Positions 16,033 through 24,624 of a stretch of DNA of 64,000 bases are shown here, piece by piece. Both the position numbers and the translations under genes were made by a program. Under the pieces are notes generated by a model. That model worked only from the letters and a program-made list of their open reading frames with translations, was not told the origin of the DNA and made no database searches. How positions within the stretch are numbered: the first letter of the stretch is position 1; each line of letters starts with the position of its first letter. Origin of the DNA: Microbacterium azadirachtae (GTDB taxonomy: Bacteria > Actinomycetota > Actinomycetes > Actinomycetales > Microbacteriaceae); the NCBI RefSeq assembly GCF_000956545.1, contig NZ_JYIT01000080.1, forward strand, positions 62,001 to 126,000, written 5' to 3'.

Positions 16033-16773
16033 ATGACGATCACCGCCGCGGCAGACGGTTCCGCCCTGGGCAACCCCGGGCCCAACGGCTGGGCCTGGTA
16101 CATCGACGACGCGAACTGGGCGGCCGGCGGATCCCCGCACGGCACGAACAACCAGGGCGAGCTGCAGGCCGTGCTGGAACTGCTGCGCGCGACGTCGGTC
16201 GTCGCCGGCGAGAAGCTCGTGATCGAGTGCGACAGCCGTTATGTGATCGATTCCGTGACCAAGTGGATGCCGGGGTGGAAGCGCAAAGGGTGGCGCAAGT
16301 CCGACGGCGGCCCCGTGCTCAACCGGGACCTGCTCGAGGGCATCGACGTCGAGCTGCGCGGCCGCGACGTCTCCTTCACCTGGGTCAAGGGCCACGCGGG
16401 GCACCCCTTGAACGAGGCCGCGGACCTGCGCGCGAACGCCGCCGCGACCGCGTACCAGCGCAAGCAGGAGCCCGACCGCGGACCCGGGTTCACCGCGGCG
16501 GCGCCGTTCGACGAGGCCCCTGCCGTGCTCGCGGAGCCGGAGCCTGCGCTCCCCCCGCGCGGCCACGAAGCGCCGGCCGTCGCACCGTCGCCGGCACCGG
16601 CGCAGACGCTGTGGGCGGAGGCGACGGATCTGCTCGACGGGCTGGACCTGCCTGCGAGCACTCCCCCGATCGACCTGCACGTCGCCCTGAGCGCCGAGGA
16701 GCACGCGCGTCTCCGCGACCGCGCGGACGCCCAGAGCGTGACCCTCGAAGAGGCGCTGCGCCGGCTGATCTGA
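16033..16773 (+). CDS. rnhA: Ribonuclease HI with C-terminal extension
   Basis: A 246-residue enzyme that cleaves the RNA of RNA-DNA hybrids. The catalytic acidic residues are D8 (AADGSALGNPGP), E43 (NQGELQAV), D67 (IECDSRYV) and D131 (NEAADLRA), with H121 in VKGHAGHPLN. The nuclease ends near residue 145. The last 100 residues are a low-complexity linker and a helical tail (IDLHVALSAEEHARLRDRAD) that looks like a ribbon-helix-helix-type helix pair. GGTGGAG sits just before the ATG. Confidence 0.92.
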   Translation: MTITAAADGSALGNPGPNGWAWYIDDANWAAGGSPHGTNNQGELQAVLELLRATSVVAGEKLVIECDSRYVIDSVTKWMPGWKRKGWRKSDGGPVLNRDLLEGIDVELRGRDVSFTWVKGHAGHPLNEAADLRANAAATAYQRKQEPDRGPGFTAAAPFDEAPAVLAEPEPALPPRGHEAPAVAPSPAPAQTLWAEATDLLDGLDLPASTPPIDLHVALSAEEHARLRDRADAQSVTLEEALRRLI

Positions 16774-16841
16774 AGCGCAGGCGAGCGCGACGCCACTCGG
16801 CGTAAGCGCGCGGCGTGAGCGAGGGTGGCGCCGATCCTCTC

Positions 16842-17267
16842 TCAGTACGACCGCAGCGCCACCCGCGTCTGCGTCTGCGCGGCCCCGCACTCCTTCTTGA
16901 GGCGGCGCAGCAGCCGGTCCAGGGTCGCGGTGTCGCGGGTGAACGCGCGCACCATGCCGTCGTAGGCGCCGGTCATGTGCACGGCGTCGACGATCTCCGA
17001 GATAGATCCGACCCGCTCCGCGAAGACGTCGAAGTCGGTGGTGTCGTCCAGTCGCACGTCGATGAAGACCTCCAGCCCGCCGCGCGGATCCGGGGCGTCG
17101 ATCCCCGTCCGGATCGTGTAGCCGAGAATGATGCCGCTCTGCTCGAGACGACGCACGCGGACGGCGGCGGCGTTGGTGCTGAGCCCGACGGTGCGCCCGA
17201 TCTCACTGAACGAACGGCGTGCGTTCTCCTGCAGCAGACCGAGGATCTGCTCGTCGATGGCGTCCAT
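16842..17267 (-). CDS. Lrp/AsnC-family regulator
   Basis: A 141-residue regulator with an N-terminal HTH (MDAIDEQILGLLQENARRSF; SEIGRTVGLSTNAAAVRVRRLEQSGII) and a C-terminal RAM ligand domain (VDAVHMTGAYDGMVRAFTRD). It is divergent from a LysE-type exporter with 70 nt between the starts, a typical amino-acid-sensing regulator/exporter pair. Confidence 0.9.
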   Translation of the reverse strand: MDAIDEQILGLLQENARRSFSEIGRTVGLSTNAAAVRVRRLEQSGIILGYTIRTGIDAPDPRGGLEVFIDVRLDDTTDFDVFAERVGSISEIVDAVHMTGAYDGMVRAFTRDTATLDRLLRRLKKECGAAQTQTRVALRSY

Positions 17268-17337
17268 GTTGGTCAGACTAACCACTGAACCGACAGAATC
17301 CCCGATCGGTCGGCACGAAGCCGTCACACTGGACGGC

Positions 17338-17979
17338 ATGGAGGGGTTCTGGATCCCGGCGGTGGCCGGCATGCTGGCCGGGCTCGGTGTCGCGATGCCG
17401 CTGGGCGCGATCGGCGCGCTCCTTCTGCGCGAGGGCATCGTGAACGGGTTCCGCGTCGCTGCGGCCGGCGCGGCCGGCGTGGCGACGGTCGACCTCCTCT
17501 ACTGCGCCGCGGCCACCGCCGCGGGAGCGTTCCTCGCCTCGGTGATCGAGGGCTTCCGTGGCCCTTTCCTGATCGCATCCGGGGTCCTGGTCGTCGGGAT
17601 CGGGATCCTGCAGCTGTTCCGGATCCGACGCGATGCCGGATCCGATGAGCCCGAGGTCGGCAGGATCTCGGCGCTCGGCGCGTACGCGCGGTTCGTCGGC
17701 CTCACGGCGATCAACCCGATGACGCTGATCTACTTCCTCGCACTCGGCGGCGCCGTCACCGCGCGCAGCGCCTCGCCGTCGGGACCCGTGGTGTTCGTGG
17801 TCGCCGCGGGGATCGCCTCGCTCGCCTGGCAGCTCGTGCTGGCGGGCGTCGGCGCGGCCTTCGGCCATCTGATCGGACCGCGCGCGACCCGCCTCATCGG
17901 GATCCTGGCGTCGCTCGTCGTGATCGGGCTCGGGGCCGTCGTGCTCGCCGGCGGCGTCGGCGCGCTCGTCTCCCCCTGA
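17338..17979 (+). CDS. LysE/RhtB-family amino-acid exporter
   Basis: A 213-residue membrane protein with about six helices. It has the LysE signature region near the N-terminus (GLGVAMPLGAIGALLLREGI) and the 'TAINPMTLIYFLALGG' helix. It probably exports an amino acid under control of the divergent Lrp-type regulator. The start at 17338 gives a short periplasmic N-terminus as in the family; an upstream in-frame extension overlaps the regulator and is rejected. Confidence 0.88.
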   Translation: MEGFWIPAVAGMLAGLGVAMPLGAIGALLLREGIVNGFRVAAAGAAGVATVDLLYCAAATAAGAFLASVIEGFRGPFLIASGVLVVGIGILQLFRIRRDAGSDEPEVGRISALGAYARFVGLTAINPMTLIYFLALGGAVTARSASPSGPVVFVVAAGIASLAWQLVLAGVGAAFGHLIGPRATRLIGILASLVVIGLGAVVLAGGVGALVSP

Positions 17980-17984
17980 GCGTC

Positions 17985-18854
17985 TCAGCGCCCGGCGAGC
18001 AGCTCTTCCAGGCGCTCGGCCTCGGCGGCCGGCATGGAGTACATGTGCTCCGGAGCCGGGTACACGCGGTCGCGCACCTCGTCCGCGTAAGCGGTGACCC
18101 CGTCGATCGCCGCCCTGCGCAGGTCGGCGTACCGCTTGACGAACCGGGCCGCGCCGCCGTCGTAGATCCCGAGCAGGTCGTGGAAGACCAGCACCTGCCC
18201 GTCGGTGGCGGATCCGGCTCCGATCCCGATCACGGGGATGTCGAGGAGGGGCATGAGCGCTGCGGTGACCTCGCTCGGCACCGCCTCGACCACCAGCAGT
18301 GCGCAACCCGCATCCTGCAGGGCGAGGGCGTCGTCGATCAGGGCGAGCGCGGCCTCGGCCGTACGCCCCTGCGAGCGGTAGCCGCCGAGCGAGGTGGCGG
18401 TCTGCGGGGTGAGCCCGACGTGGCCGACGACGGGGATCCCGGCCTCCACGAGGGCTCGTGCGCGTTGCACCGAGGTGCCGCCGCGCTCGATCTTGACGAG
18501 GTCGCAGCCGGTCTCCTTCACGAAGCGCTGCGCTGTCGCGAGGGCCTGCGCGTCCGACGTCTCGTACGAACCGAACGGGAGGTCGGCGACGAGCAGCGGC
18601 TTCGTGAGGCCTCGGCGCACAGCCTTGGTGAGCATGATCATCTCGTCGACGGAGACGGGCACTGTGCTGTCGTAGCCGAGCACCGTCATCGCTGCGGAAT
18701 CGCCGACGAGCACGATGTCGACGCCGGCCGCCTCGACGATCTGCGCGCCGGGGTGATCGTAGGCCGTGACCATGACGATCGGCTCGCCGGCGGCCTTCTT
18801 CGCCGCGAGATCGCCCAGGCCGAGCCGGCGGTCCGGGGCGGCGTGCGCGCTCAC
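17985..18854 (-). CDS. panB: 3-methyl-2-oxobutanoate hydroxymethyltransferase (PanB)
   Basis: A 289-residue cytosolic enzyme. It transfers a hydroxymethyl group from methylene-THF to alpha-ketoisovalerate, giving ketopantoate. Motifs are [16 protein letters not shown], the metal site [19 protein letters not shown] and the catalytic Glu in LLVVEAVP. It is the last gene of the pantothenate operon; its GTG start overlaps the panD stop by 4 nt. Confidence 0.96.
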   Translation of the reverse strand: MSAHAAPDRRLGLGDLAAKKAAGEPIVMVTAYDHPGAQIVEAAGVDIVLVGDSAAMTVLGYDSTVPVSVDEMIMLTKAVRRGLTKPLLVADLPFGSYETSDAQALATAQRFVKETGCDLVKIERGGTSVQRARALVEAGIPVVGHVGLTPQTATSLGGYRSQGRTAEAALALIDDALALQDAGCALLVVEAVPSEVTAALMPLLDIPVIGIGAGSATDGQVLVFHDLLGIYDGGAARFVKRYADLRRAAIDGVTAYADEVRDRVYPAPEHMYSMPAAEAERLEELLAGR

Positions 18855-19276
18855 TTCGTCTCCCCCCGGTCGCTCAGTGCGGCGTGCGCACGGGCCTCCG
18901 TGAGCAGTGCGTCCACGGCGGTGTCGACCTGGCTGATCGCGTTCGCCCGGTCGACGTGCACCACGGTCGGGGCGTAGCCGACGAGGTCTTCGGGCGCGTA
19001 GTCGGCGTACGAGATGACGATGACGGTATCGCCCGTGTGCACGAGCCGGGCGGCCGCGCCGTTGACCTGGATCACTCCGGAGCCGCGCTCGCCCGCGATC
19101 GTGTAGGTCTCGAACCGCGAGCCGTTGTCGACGTCGACGACGTGCACCTGCTCGTGCGGAAGGATGTCTGCCGCGTCGAGCAGGTCGGGGTCGATCGTGA
19201 TGGATCCGACGTAGTGCAGGTCGGATCCGGTGATCGTCGCCCGGTGGATCTTCGACTTCAGCATGGTGCGTCGCAT
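18851..19276 (-). CDS. panD: Aspartate 1-decarboxylase (PanD)
   Basis: A 141-residue proenzyme that makes beta-alanine. It has the [12 protein letters not shown] start region and the Gly-Ser self-cleavage site in HYVGSITID that generates the pyruvoyl group. It overlaps panC by 1 nt upstream and panB by 4 nt downstream, so the three are translationally coupled. Confidence 0.97.
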   Translation of the reverse strand: MRRTMLKSKIHRATITGSDLHYVGSITIDPDLLDAADILPHEQVHVVDVDNGSRFETYTIAGERGSGVIQVNGAAARLVHTGDTVIVISYADYAPEDLVGYAPTVVHVDRANAISQVDTAVDALLTEARAHAALSDRGETK

Positions 19277-20127
19277 CAGGCGCTCACTCTCAGGAGGCGG
19301 TTGTCGATGAGGCGGGCGGCGCCGACGTGCGCGGCGACCGCGAGAAGGGTGTCGCCGGTCAGCGTCGTGACCGGCCGCAGATCGTCGGCGGTGCGCAGCT
19401 CGAGGTATTCGGGGACGATGCCGGCATCGTCCAGCGCGCGCCGCGCGACATCCATGACGACCGCGGCCTCGCGCTCGCCCTGTTCGACGGCGACGGCGGC
19501 GGCCGCGAGAGCGCGGTTCACAGCCGACGCCTGCCGTCGGGCCGCGGGGTCGAGGTAGACGTTGCGCGAGCTCATGGCGAGTCCGTCGGGTTCGCGCACG
19601 GTCGGGACGGCCTGGATCCGCACATCGATGTCGAGGTCGCGCACGAGCCGGCGCACGACGAGCACCTGCTGCGCATCCTTCTGCCCGAAGAAGGCGATGT
19701 CGGGGGCGACGATGCCGAACAGCTTGGCGACCACGGTGGCGACCCCGTCGAAGTGGTGAGCGCCGCGACTCGCGCCGTCGAGCACGTCGGTGATGCCCGC
19801 GATGTGGATCGTCGTGGCGAAGCCGTCGGGGTAGATCTCGGCGGGCGCGGGTGCGAACAGGATGTCGACGCCGGCACCTTCCGCCAGGGCCGCGTCCCGC
19901 GCCTCGTCGCGCGGGTAGCGGCTGAGGTCTTCGTTCGGGCCGAACTGGGTGGGGTTCACGAACAGCGAGACCACGACGAGGTCGGTGCTCCTGCGCGCTT
20001 CGTGCATCAGCGCCAGATGGCCGGCGTGGAAGGCGCCCATCGTCGGAACGAGACCGACGCTGCCGCCCTGGATCCTGGCCTCACGGACAGCCTCGCGGAC
20101 CTCGGCGATCGTGCGGATGATCCTCAT
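19276..20127 (-). CDS. panC: Pantothenate synthetase (PanC)
   Basis: A 283-residue ATP-dependent ligase that joins pantoate to beta-alanine. Nucleotidyltransferase motifs are visible: [14 protein letters not shown] (HxGH), FFGQKDAQQ and the KMSKS-like MSSRNVYL. It overlaps the upstream DUF2520 gene by 4 nt. Confidence 0.97.
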   Translation of the reverse strand: MRIIRTIAEVREAVREARIQGGSVGLVPTMGAFHAGHLALMHEARRSTDLVVVSLFVNPTQFGPNEDLSRYPRDEARDAALAEGAGVDILFAPAPAEIYPDGFATTIHIAGITDVLDGASRGAHHFDGVATVVAKLFGIVAPDIAFFGQKDAQQVLVVRRLVRDLDIDVRIQAVPTVREPDGLAMSSRNVYLDPAARRQASAVNRALAAAAVAVEQGEREAAVVMDVARRALDDAGIVPEYLELRTADDLRPVTTLTGDTLLAVAAHVGAARLIDNRLLRVSA

Positions 20128-20963
20128 GCGCGGGTCCTCCCGGCCTCTCCCGTGGTCGTTCCCTGGTCAGCACCCAGGGTCGTTGAGCGAGCGAAGCGAG
20201 ACGAAACGCCGTCTCCTTCGCGACCCGCGAGCACGCGGGTCTGCGCCGTCAGCGCATCGACGAGCTCCAGGAGCTCCGGATTGCCCGCCGCGACCGCCAC
20301 CCGCTGCCGGGCGACAGTGGCCTCATCGCCGCGGGCGATCGGCCCGGTGAGGGCCCCGGCCGCGCCACGATCGGCCCAGTTCGTCACCGTCTGCCGCACG
20401 AGCGGCGCGAGGACCGCGCGTGCCTGCGCCGACGGGATCCCCGCGGATCCGGCCACCCGCTCGGCGGCGTCGAACACGGCGAGGATCAGGTTCGAGGCGA
20501 TCGACGCGGACGCGTGGTAGCCCGCGCGGTGCCGGTCGTCGACCTGGAACGGGTGAGCTCCGAGCGCGACGGCCAGCCTTTCCGCCACGGCGAGGGTCTC
20601 GGGCGTGCGTCCGTCGACCGCGGCGCCGATTCCGTGGAACACGCTCGGCGCCTCGGTTCCGGTGACGGTCTGCAGCGGGTGGACGCTGAAGTCGACGTCA
20701 TCGAGGCCCGTGGCTCCGGAGACATGGCCGACCAGCCGCGCGTGCGGGCGCGCTGCGAGCGCCGCGTCGTGGATCGCCGCATCCGGCACGCAGAGGATCG
20801 CGGCGTCGACCGCGGGGATCGGGTCTCCCCGATGAAGAGGTCCGGCGACGCTGAAGCCGGCTGCCGTCAGCGCCCGCGCGAGCACACGGCCGAGCCGTCC
20901 GGCACCGACGACGGCGATGTCGCGGACGGGCGCGGCGGGGAGGGAAGAGAAGGTCTCGTTCAT
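20124..20963 (-). CDS. Rossmann-like/DUF2520 dehydrogenase, possible ketopantoate reductase
   Basis: A 279-residue NAD(P)-binding protein (IAVVGAGRLGRVLARALTAA) with a C-terminal DUF2520 helical domain (VDDRHRAGYHASASIASNLI; NWADRGAAGALTGPIARGD). It heads the panC-panD-panB operon with a 4-nt overlap. No panE is seen, so a ketopantoate reductase role is attractive but inferred from context. The last ~28 residues (GVSSRFARST...) come from the dispersed repeat at 20178-20216, so the native C-terminus was probably shorter. The ATG at 20963 is chosen because the Rossmann strand begins 17 residues later. Confidence 0.88.
   Translation of the reverse strand: MNETFSSLPAAPVRDIAVVGAGRLGRVLARALTAAGFSVAGPLHRGDPIPAVDAAILCVPDAAIHDAALAARPHARLVGHVSGATGLDDVDFSVHPLQTVTGTEAPSVFHGIGAAVDGRTPETLAVAERLAVALGAHPFQVDDRHRAGYHASASIASNLILAVFDAAERVAGSAGIPSAQARAVLAPLVRQTVTNWADRGAAGALTGPIARGDEATVARQRVAVAAGNPELLELVDALTAQTRVLAGREGDGVSSRFARSTTLGADQGTTTGEAGRTRA
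20178..20216. repeat. Dispersed GTTGAGCGAGCG repeat, copy B (C-terminal coding end of the DUF2520 gene)
   Basis: GGTCGTTGAGCGAGCGAAGC followed by GAGACGAAACGCCGTCTCC. It is nearly identical to copy A over about 36 nt and is read as GVSSRFARST in the DUF2520 protein. Confidence 0.8.
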
Positions 20964-21054
20964 TGTTGGACCCCGACCGGAATAGACGGCCGGGACGGGT
21001 CGAGTATCCGCCCGAGACACGAGGCGTACCAAATCGTGGATCAGATAGACATGT

Positions 21055-21115
21055 ACTGACCATCGTTGATAAAGCTATTTGATGCAAAATGATTTATCTT
21101 GCCGGTCCTTTTGAT
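21055..21115. promoter_or_regulatory. AT-rich divergent promoter region
   Basis: This is the most AT-rich stretch of the local sequence, between the pan operon and the MazG-like gene. It includes GATAAA...TTTATC arms and TTGATA/TTGCAT-like boxes on both strands. The exact -10/-35 pairs are uncertain. Confidence 0.35.
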
Positions 21116-21233
21116 CTCTGCCTACGCCGCGCGCTGGCACGCGCCGCCTCGCTCCGAGTCGGCACCGGCCAGGCTGGATACCCCGGTCTGGCGCCGAAGT
21201 TCGCGGCTCGAGCGCTCTGCTAGCCTCACCCCC

Positions 21234-21647
21234 ATGCCGTCGCCGTCGACTCTCGCCGCCCTCCGCGCCTTCGTCGAGGAGCGGGACTGGGACCAGTTCC
21301 ACACCCCGGAGAACCTCGCGAAGAGCATCGCGATCGAGTCCGGCGAGCTGCTGGAGTGCTTCCAATGGGGCGGCGATTTCGATCCGACGCGCGTGGAGGA
21401 GGAGCTCGCCGACGTCGTCACGTACTGCATCCATCTCGCGAACCGGATCGGCGTCGACCTCGATGACATCGTGCTGCGCAAGCTCGAATCCAGCCGACAG
21501 AAGTACCCGACCGAACAGGCGCGCGGGCGAATGGTGAAGTACACGCAGCTCGCGGCCGAGCGAGAGGCCGAGACCGAGACCGTCACAGAAGCCGCGATCC
21601 GGGATGGCGCACGCGCGGGAGCGGCCTCGGATCCTGAGCCATCATGA
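21234..21647 (+). CDS. MazG-like nucleotide pyrophosphohydrolase
   Basis: A 137-residue all-alpha NTP pyrophosphohydrolase of the RS21-C6/MazG-like type. The metal-binding pattern is IAIESGELLECFQW followed by VEEELADVVTYCIHLANRIG (ExxE...ExxD). Such enzymes hydrolyse (d)NTPs to NMP plus pyrophosphate. Its stop overlaps the start of the GIY-YIG/DUF2075 gene (ATGA), so the two are translationally coupled. In that setting it may alter nucleotide pools during infection or clean up damaged nucleotides; this is inference. Confidence 0.88.
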   Translation: MPSPSTLAALRAFVEERDWDQFHTPENLAKSIAIESGELLECFQWGGDFDPTRVEEELADVVTYCIHLANRIGVDLDDIVLRKLESSRQKYPTEQARGRMVKYTQLAAEREAETETVTEAAIRDGARAGAASDPEPS

Positions 21648-23398
21648 CGCGGATTGAACATTTGGCGTTCCGCCAGGATGTCGTCAGTACGCGAGCGCGC
21701 GCAGATCCGCACCTCACAAACTGGCCGGTCGTGTACGTGATCGATGGCTTTTCCCGCAGTCGCAAAGCTCCCGATCTGTATGTCGGCGAGACGGTGAATG
21801 CGCACAAGCGCCTGCTCCAGCACCTGAAAGGACCGAAGCGGGCAGCCCGACTCGACACGATCCACGTTGTCATCGATGAGCGCTTCAACAAGTCGGTGTG
21901 CCTCGATCTTGAGGCACACCTGATCCGGTGGTTCTCCGGCGACGCTCGGTTTCAGGTGCTTAACAGCAACGCAGGACTTGCGTCAGACGCGCAGTACTAC
22001 GACCGGGAGCGATACCGAACGTCGTTCCGCAACGTCTTCGAACAGCTGCGCGCAGAAGGGCTGTTCACCCAGAGCATCAGCTCCATCGAGAACAGCGACA
22101 TGTTCAAACTGTCACCGTTCAAGGCGCTCAACCCCGATCAGAACGTCGCCGTCGACAACATCCTGAAGGCTCTCCTTAGGGATCTGCGCCATGACAAGAG
22201 CGGCTCGACGCTTGTGGTGCAGGGTGGACCGGGCACGGGCAAAACGATCGTCGCGATCTTCCTCATGAAGTTGCTCGCTGACATCGCGGCTCACATCCCG
22301 GGTGATGACTTCGAGCAAGATTCCTTGTTTGCCGACTACTTCCTGGACGGGGATCGCCAGCCGCTCGCCGGGCTCCGAACGGCACTCGTGATCCCGCAGC
22401 AGTCGTTGCGCCGGTCGGTCCAGCGCGTGTTCGCCAAGACGCCGCGTCTAGATCCGAAGACCGTCCTGAGCCCGTTTCAGCTCGCGGAGTCCGCCAGCGA
22501 GTACGATCTTGTCTTCGTCGACGAAGCTCATCGACTCGGACAACGCGCGAACCAGGCGTCCGGCAGTCAGAACAAGAAGTTCTCCAACATCAACGAGAAG
22601 TTGTTCGGCCGCGACGATCGCACGTTCACCCAGCTCGATTGGATCCGCGCTCGAAGCAGCCATCAGATCCTGCTCGTCGATGAGTTACAGAGCGTGCGCC
22701 CGCACGACATCGGTCCGGAGACTCTGCAGCGCACCCTTCGCGCCGCGAAGGACGGCGACCGCCACTTCCACCTCATGACCCAGATGCGCGTGAAGGCGGA
22801 CGCTGACTACATCGGATTCGTGCGCGCGGCCCTGCGCGGTGAGGACCCGCCGCGCCCTGACCTTGGCGATTACGACCTGCGCTTCTTCGACGACCTCGGT
22901 GAGATGCGCGCGGCGATCCGTGATGCCGAACAGCGCTTCGGGCTGTCGCGCCTGGTCGCGGGATTCGCCTGGGATTGGGTCACGAAGAGGCGCAAGAACA
23001 AGAAGCTTGTGGCAGACTTCGACATCGAGATCGACGGCGTCCGTTTGCTCTGGAACACGACGGACAAAGACTGGATCAGCTCTGCCAGTGCCGCGGACGA
23101 GGTCGGCTCCATCCATACCGTCCAGGGCTACGACCTGAACTACGCCGGCGTGATCATCGGGCCTGACCTTCGGCTGGATCCAGCGACCGGGGCGATCGTC
23201 GCAGATCGAGAGAGATACCGCGACAAGAAGGGCAAGGAGACCACCGGCTCGTTTGCCGGTGGCTTCACTGACGAGCAACTGCTGGTCTTCGTCCGCAATG
23301 TATACGGCGTGCTTCTGACTCGTGGCATGCTCGGCACGTACGTGTACGTGTGTGATCCGGCCTTGCGCGAACGGTTGCGAACGGTGTTCAGCGACTGA
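21644..23398 (+). CDS. GIY-YIG nuclease fused to DUF2075 (Schlafen-group-3-like) helicase
   Basis: A 584-residue fusion. Residues ~25-115 form a GIY-YIG nuclease domain: the first Tyr is Y31 in VVYVID, the YIG-equivalent is LYVGET (45-50), and a conserved Glu is E90 in DLEAHLIRWF. Residues ~160-580 are a superfamily-1-type helicase: Walker A GGPGTGKT (194-201), Walker B VFVDEAH (290-296), LLVDELQS, TVQGYDLNYAGVIIGPDL and a C-terminal RNVYGVLLTRGMLGTYVYVCD. DUF2075 helicases include the Staphylococcus anti-phage enzyme Nhi, and GIY-YIG fusions fit nucleic-acid degradation. Codon use is less GC-rich than in the flanking pan and housekeeping genes, a sign of transfer. It is coupled to the MazG-like gene, and a NERD nuclease gene follows by 81 nt. 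Confidence 0.88.
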   Translation: MTRIEHLAFRQDVVSTRARADPHLTNWPVVYVIDGFSRSRKAPDLYVGETVNAHKRLLQHLKGPKRAARLDTIHVVIDERFNKSVCLDLEAHLIRWFSGDARFQVLNSNAGLASDAQYYDRERYRTSFRNVFEQLRAEGLFTQSISSIENSDMFKLSPFKALNPDQNVAVDNILKALLRDLRHDKSGSTLVVQGGPGTGKTIVAIFLMKLLADIAAHIPGDDFEQDSLFADYFLDGDRQPLAGLRTALVIPQQSLRRSVQRVFAKTPRLDPKTVLSPFQLAESASEYDLVFVDEAHRLGQRANQASGSQNKKFSNINEKLFGRDDRTFTQLDWIRARSSHQILLVDELQSVRPHDIGPETLQRTLRAAKDGDRHFHLMTQMRVKADADYIGFVRAALRGEDPPRPDLGDYDLRFFDDLGEMRAAIRDAEQRFGLSRLVAGFAWDWVTKRRKNKKLVADFDIEIDGVRLLWNTTDKDWISSASAADEVGSIHTVQGYDLNYAGVIIGPDLRLDPATGAIVADRERYRDKKGKETTGSFAGGFTDEQLLVFVRNVYGVLLTRGMLGTYVYVCDPALRERLRTVFSD

Positions 23399-23479
23399 CC
23401 CCGAGATCGCCGCCACGCAGTCCACGCCACGCGCGGACGACGCGCCGGGAAAGTCTGCGGCCGCTGATTGGCTGGACGG

Positions 23480-24583
23480 ATGGAGATCCCCACTCTCGTC
23501 CTGCTCATCGCCGTCGCCGTGCTGGTGGTCGCGTTCATCGTCACCGTCTGGATGCTGAGCCGACGCAATCGGCGGGTCACGGACGAGCTCCAGCGCCGTT
23601 ACGCGGAGGGCGAGAACACGCTCATCGAGCGTCAGGCCGACGTGACGCGTGAGCTGCAGAGCTCGCACGACGAGACGCTGGCCGCGCTGACCGCGCAACA
23701 CCACACCGAGATCTCGCAGAGGATCCAGGCGCATGAAGAGCAGGTGCGCTCGCTCATCGCGGAGCGCGACGCCGCGGTCGCGAACGAGGAAGGATCCCGG
23801 CTGCTTGCCGGCCGCGGTCTGCGCTGGGACCTCGCCTCGCGTGAGGTGCTCGTGGACGCCTGCGATGCGGCGGGCCTCGACGCGATCATCGCGACGAACA
23901 TCGTCTTCTCGCCGCGCGACGAGGGATCCATCGCCCCGTACTGCGCGCAGCTCGATCATCTGGTGATCACCGAGAAGGCGATCGTGCTCGTGGAGAGCAA
24001 GTACTGGCAGGGGCTCATCCTCGACGGCAAGAAGCCCTCGACGCTCGCCGGCGCGCTCGGGGTGCTGTTCGACGAGAGCACCCTTCCGACATCGTTCGTG
24101 ATCGCGATCTCTCGCGACGGCAACGAGCGGCTCGATGTGCGCACGCTGCTCGACGCTGATTCCCCTGCCTCGCAGGTGCGCCAGCAGGCGCACCTCTTCC
24201 ACCAGCACCTCGTCGCGCAGCATGGATCCGCGCCCTCCCTGCAGACCTGCGTGTTCTACTCGCACCCGGATGCCCGCGTCTGGACGGGCGGCCTCGACGA
24301 GACCGAGCATGCGGAGCCGACGCGCATCGCCTCGGTGCGCACCATCCAGAAGGCGCTCCTGGACGCGCAGTCGGGTGGAGCGGCGGGCCCGTCGTCGCAC
24401 CAGCTCACGCAGCTCGTCGCGACGGTGCGCGAGCTGGGCGCCGACCTGCACGGAACCGGGCGGTTCGCCTCCGAGTTCCGCAGCCCGGTGCCGCTGGACT
24501 TCCGCATGCCTGCGCACGGGGCGCTGGCGGCGGCGTCTGCGGATGGGCCGCGGATCCGGGAGCGACGCAGCGTGCGCGCCTGA
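23480..24583 (+). CDS. Membrane-anchored coiled-coil NERD nuclease-related protein
   Basis: A 367-residue protein. It has one N-terminal transmembrane helix (6-26), a charged coiled coil (~30-105) and a NERD domain with the nuclease core D159 and ExK (E172, K174) in QLDHLVITEKAIVLVESKYW. A C-terminal region of ~150 residues is not recognised. The layout suggests an inner-face, membrane-tethered PD-(D/E)xK-like nuclease. An in-frame TTG lies 12 nt upstream, but the ATG is preferred. It runs in the same direction as the MazG-like and helicase genes and could be their third component; it could also be a resident gene next to an inserted pair. Confidence 0.8.
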   Translation: MEIPTLVLLIAVAVLVVAFIVTVWMLSRRNRRVTDELQRRYAEGENTLIERQADVTRELQSSHDETLAALTAQHHTEISQRIQAHEEQVRSLIAERDAAVANEEGSRLLAGRGLRWDLASREVLVDACDAAGLDAIIATNIVFSPRDEGSIAPYCAQLDHLVITEKAIVLVESKYWQGLILDGKKPSTLAGALGVLFDESTLPTSFVIAISRDGNERLDVRTLLDADSPASQVRQQAHLFHQHLVAQHGSAPSLQTCVFYSHPDARVWTGGLDETEHAEPTRIASVRTIQKALLDAQSGGAAGPSSHQLTQLVATVRELGADLHGTGRFASEFRSPVPLDFRMPAHGALAAASADGPRIRERRSVRA

Positions 24584-24624
24584 GCGGTCGGAGCGCTTCT
24601 TCAGTAACGCGGGGCCGGGCGCGG

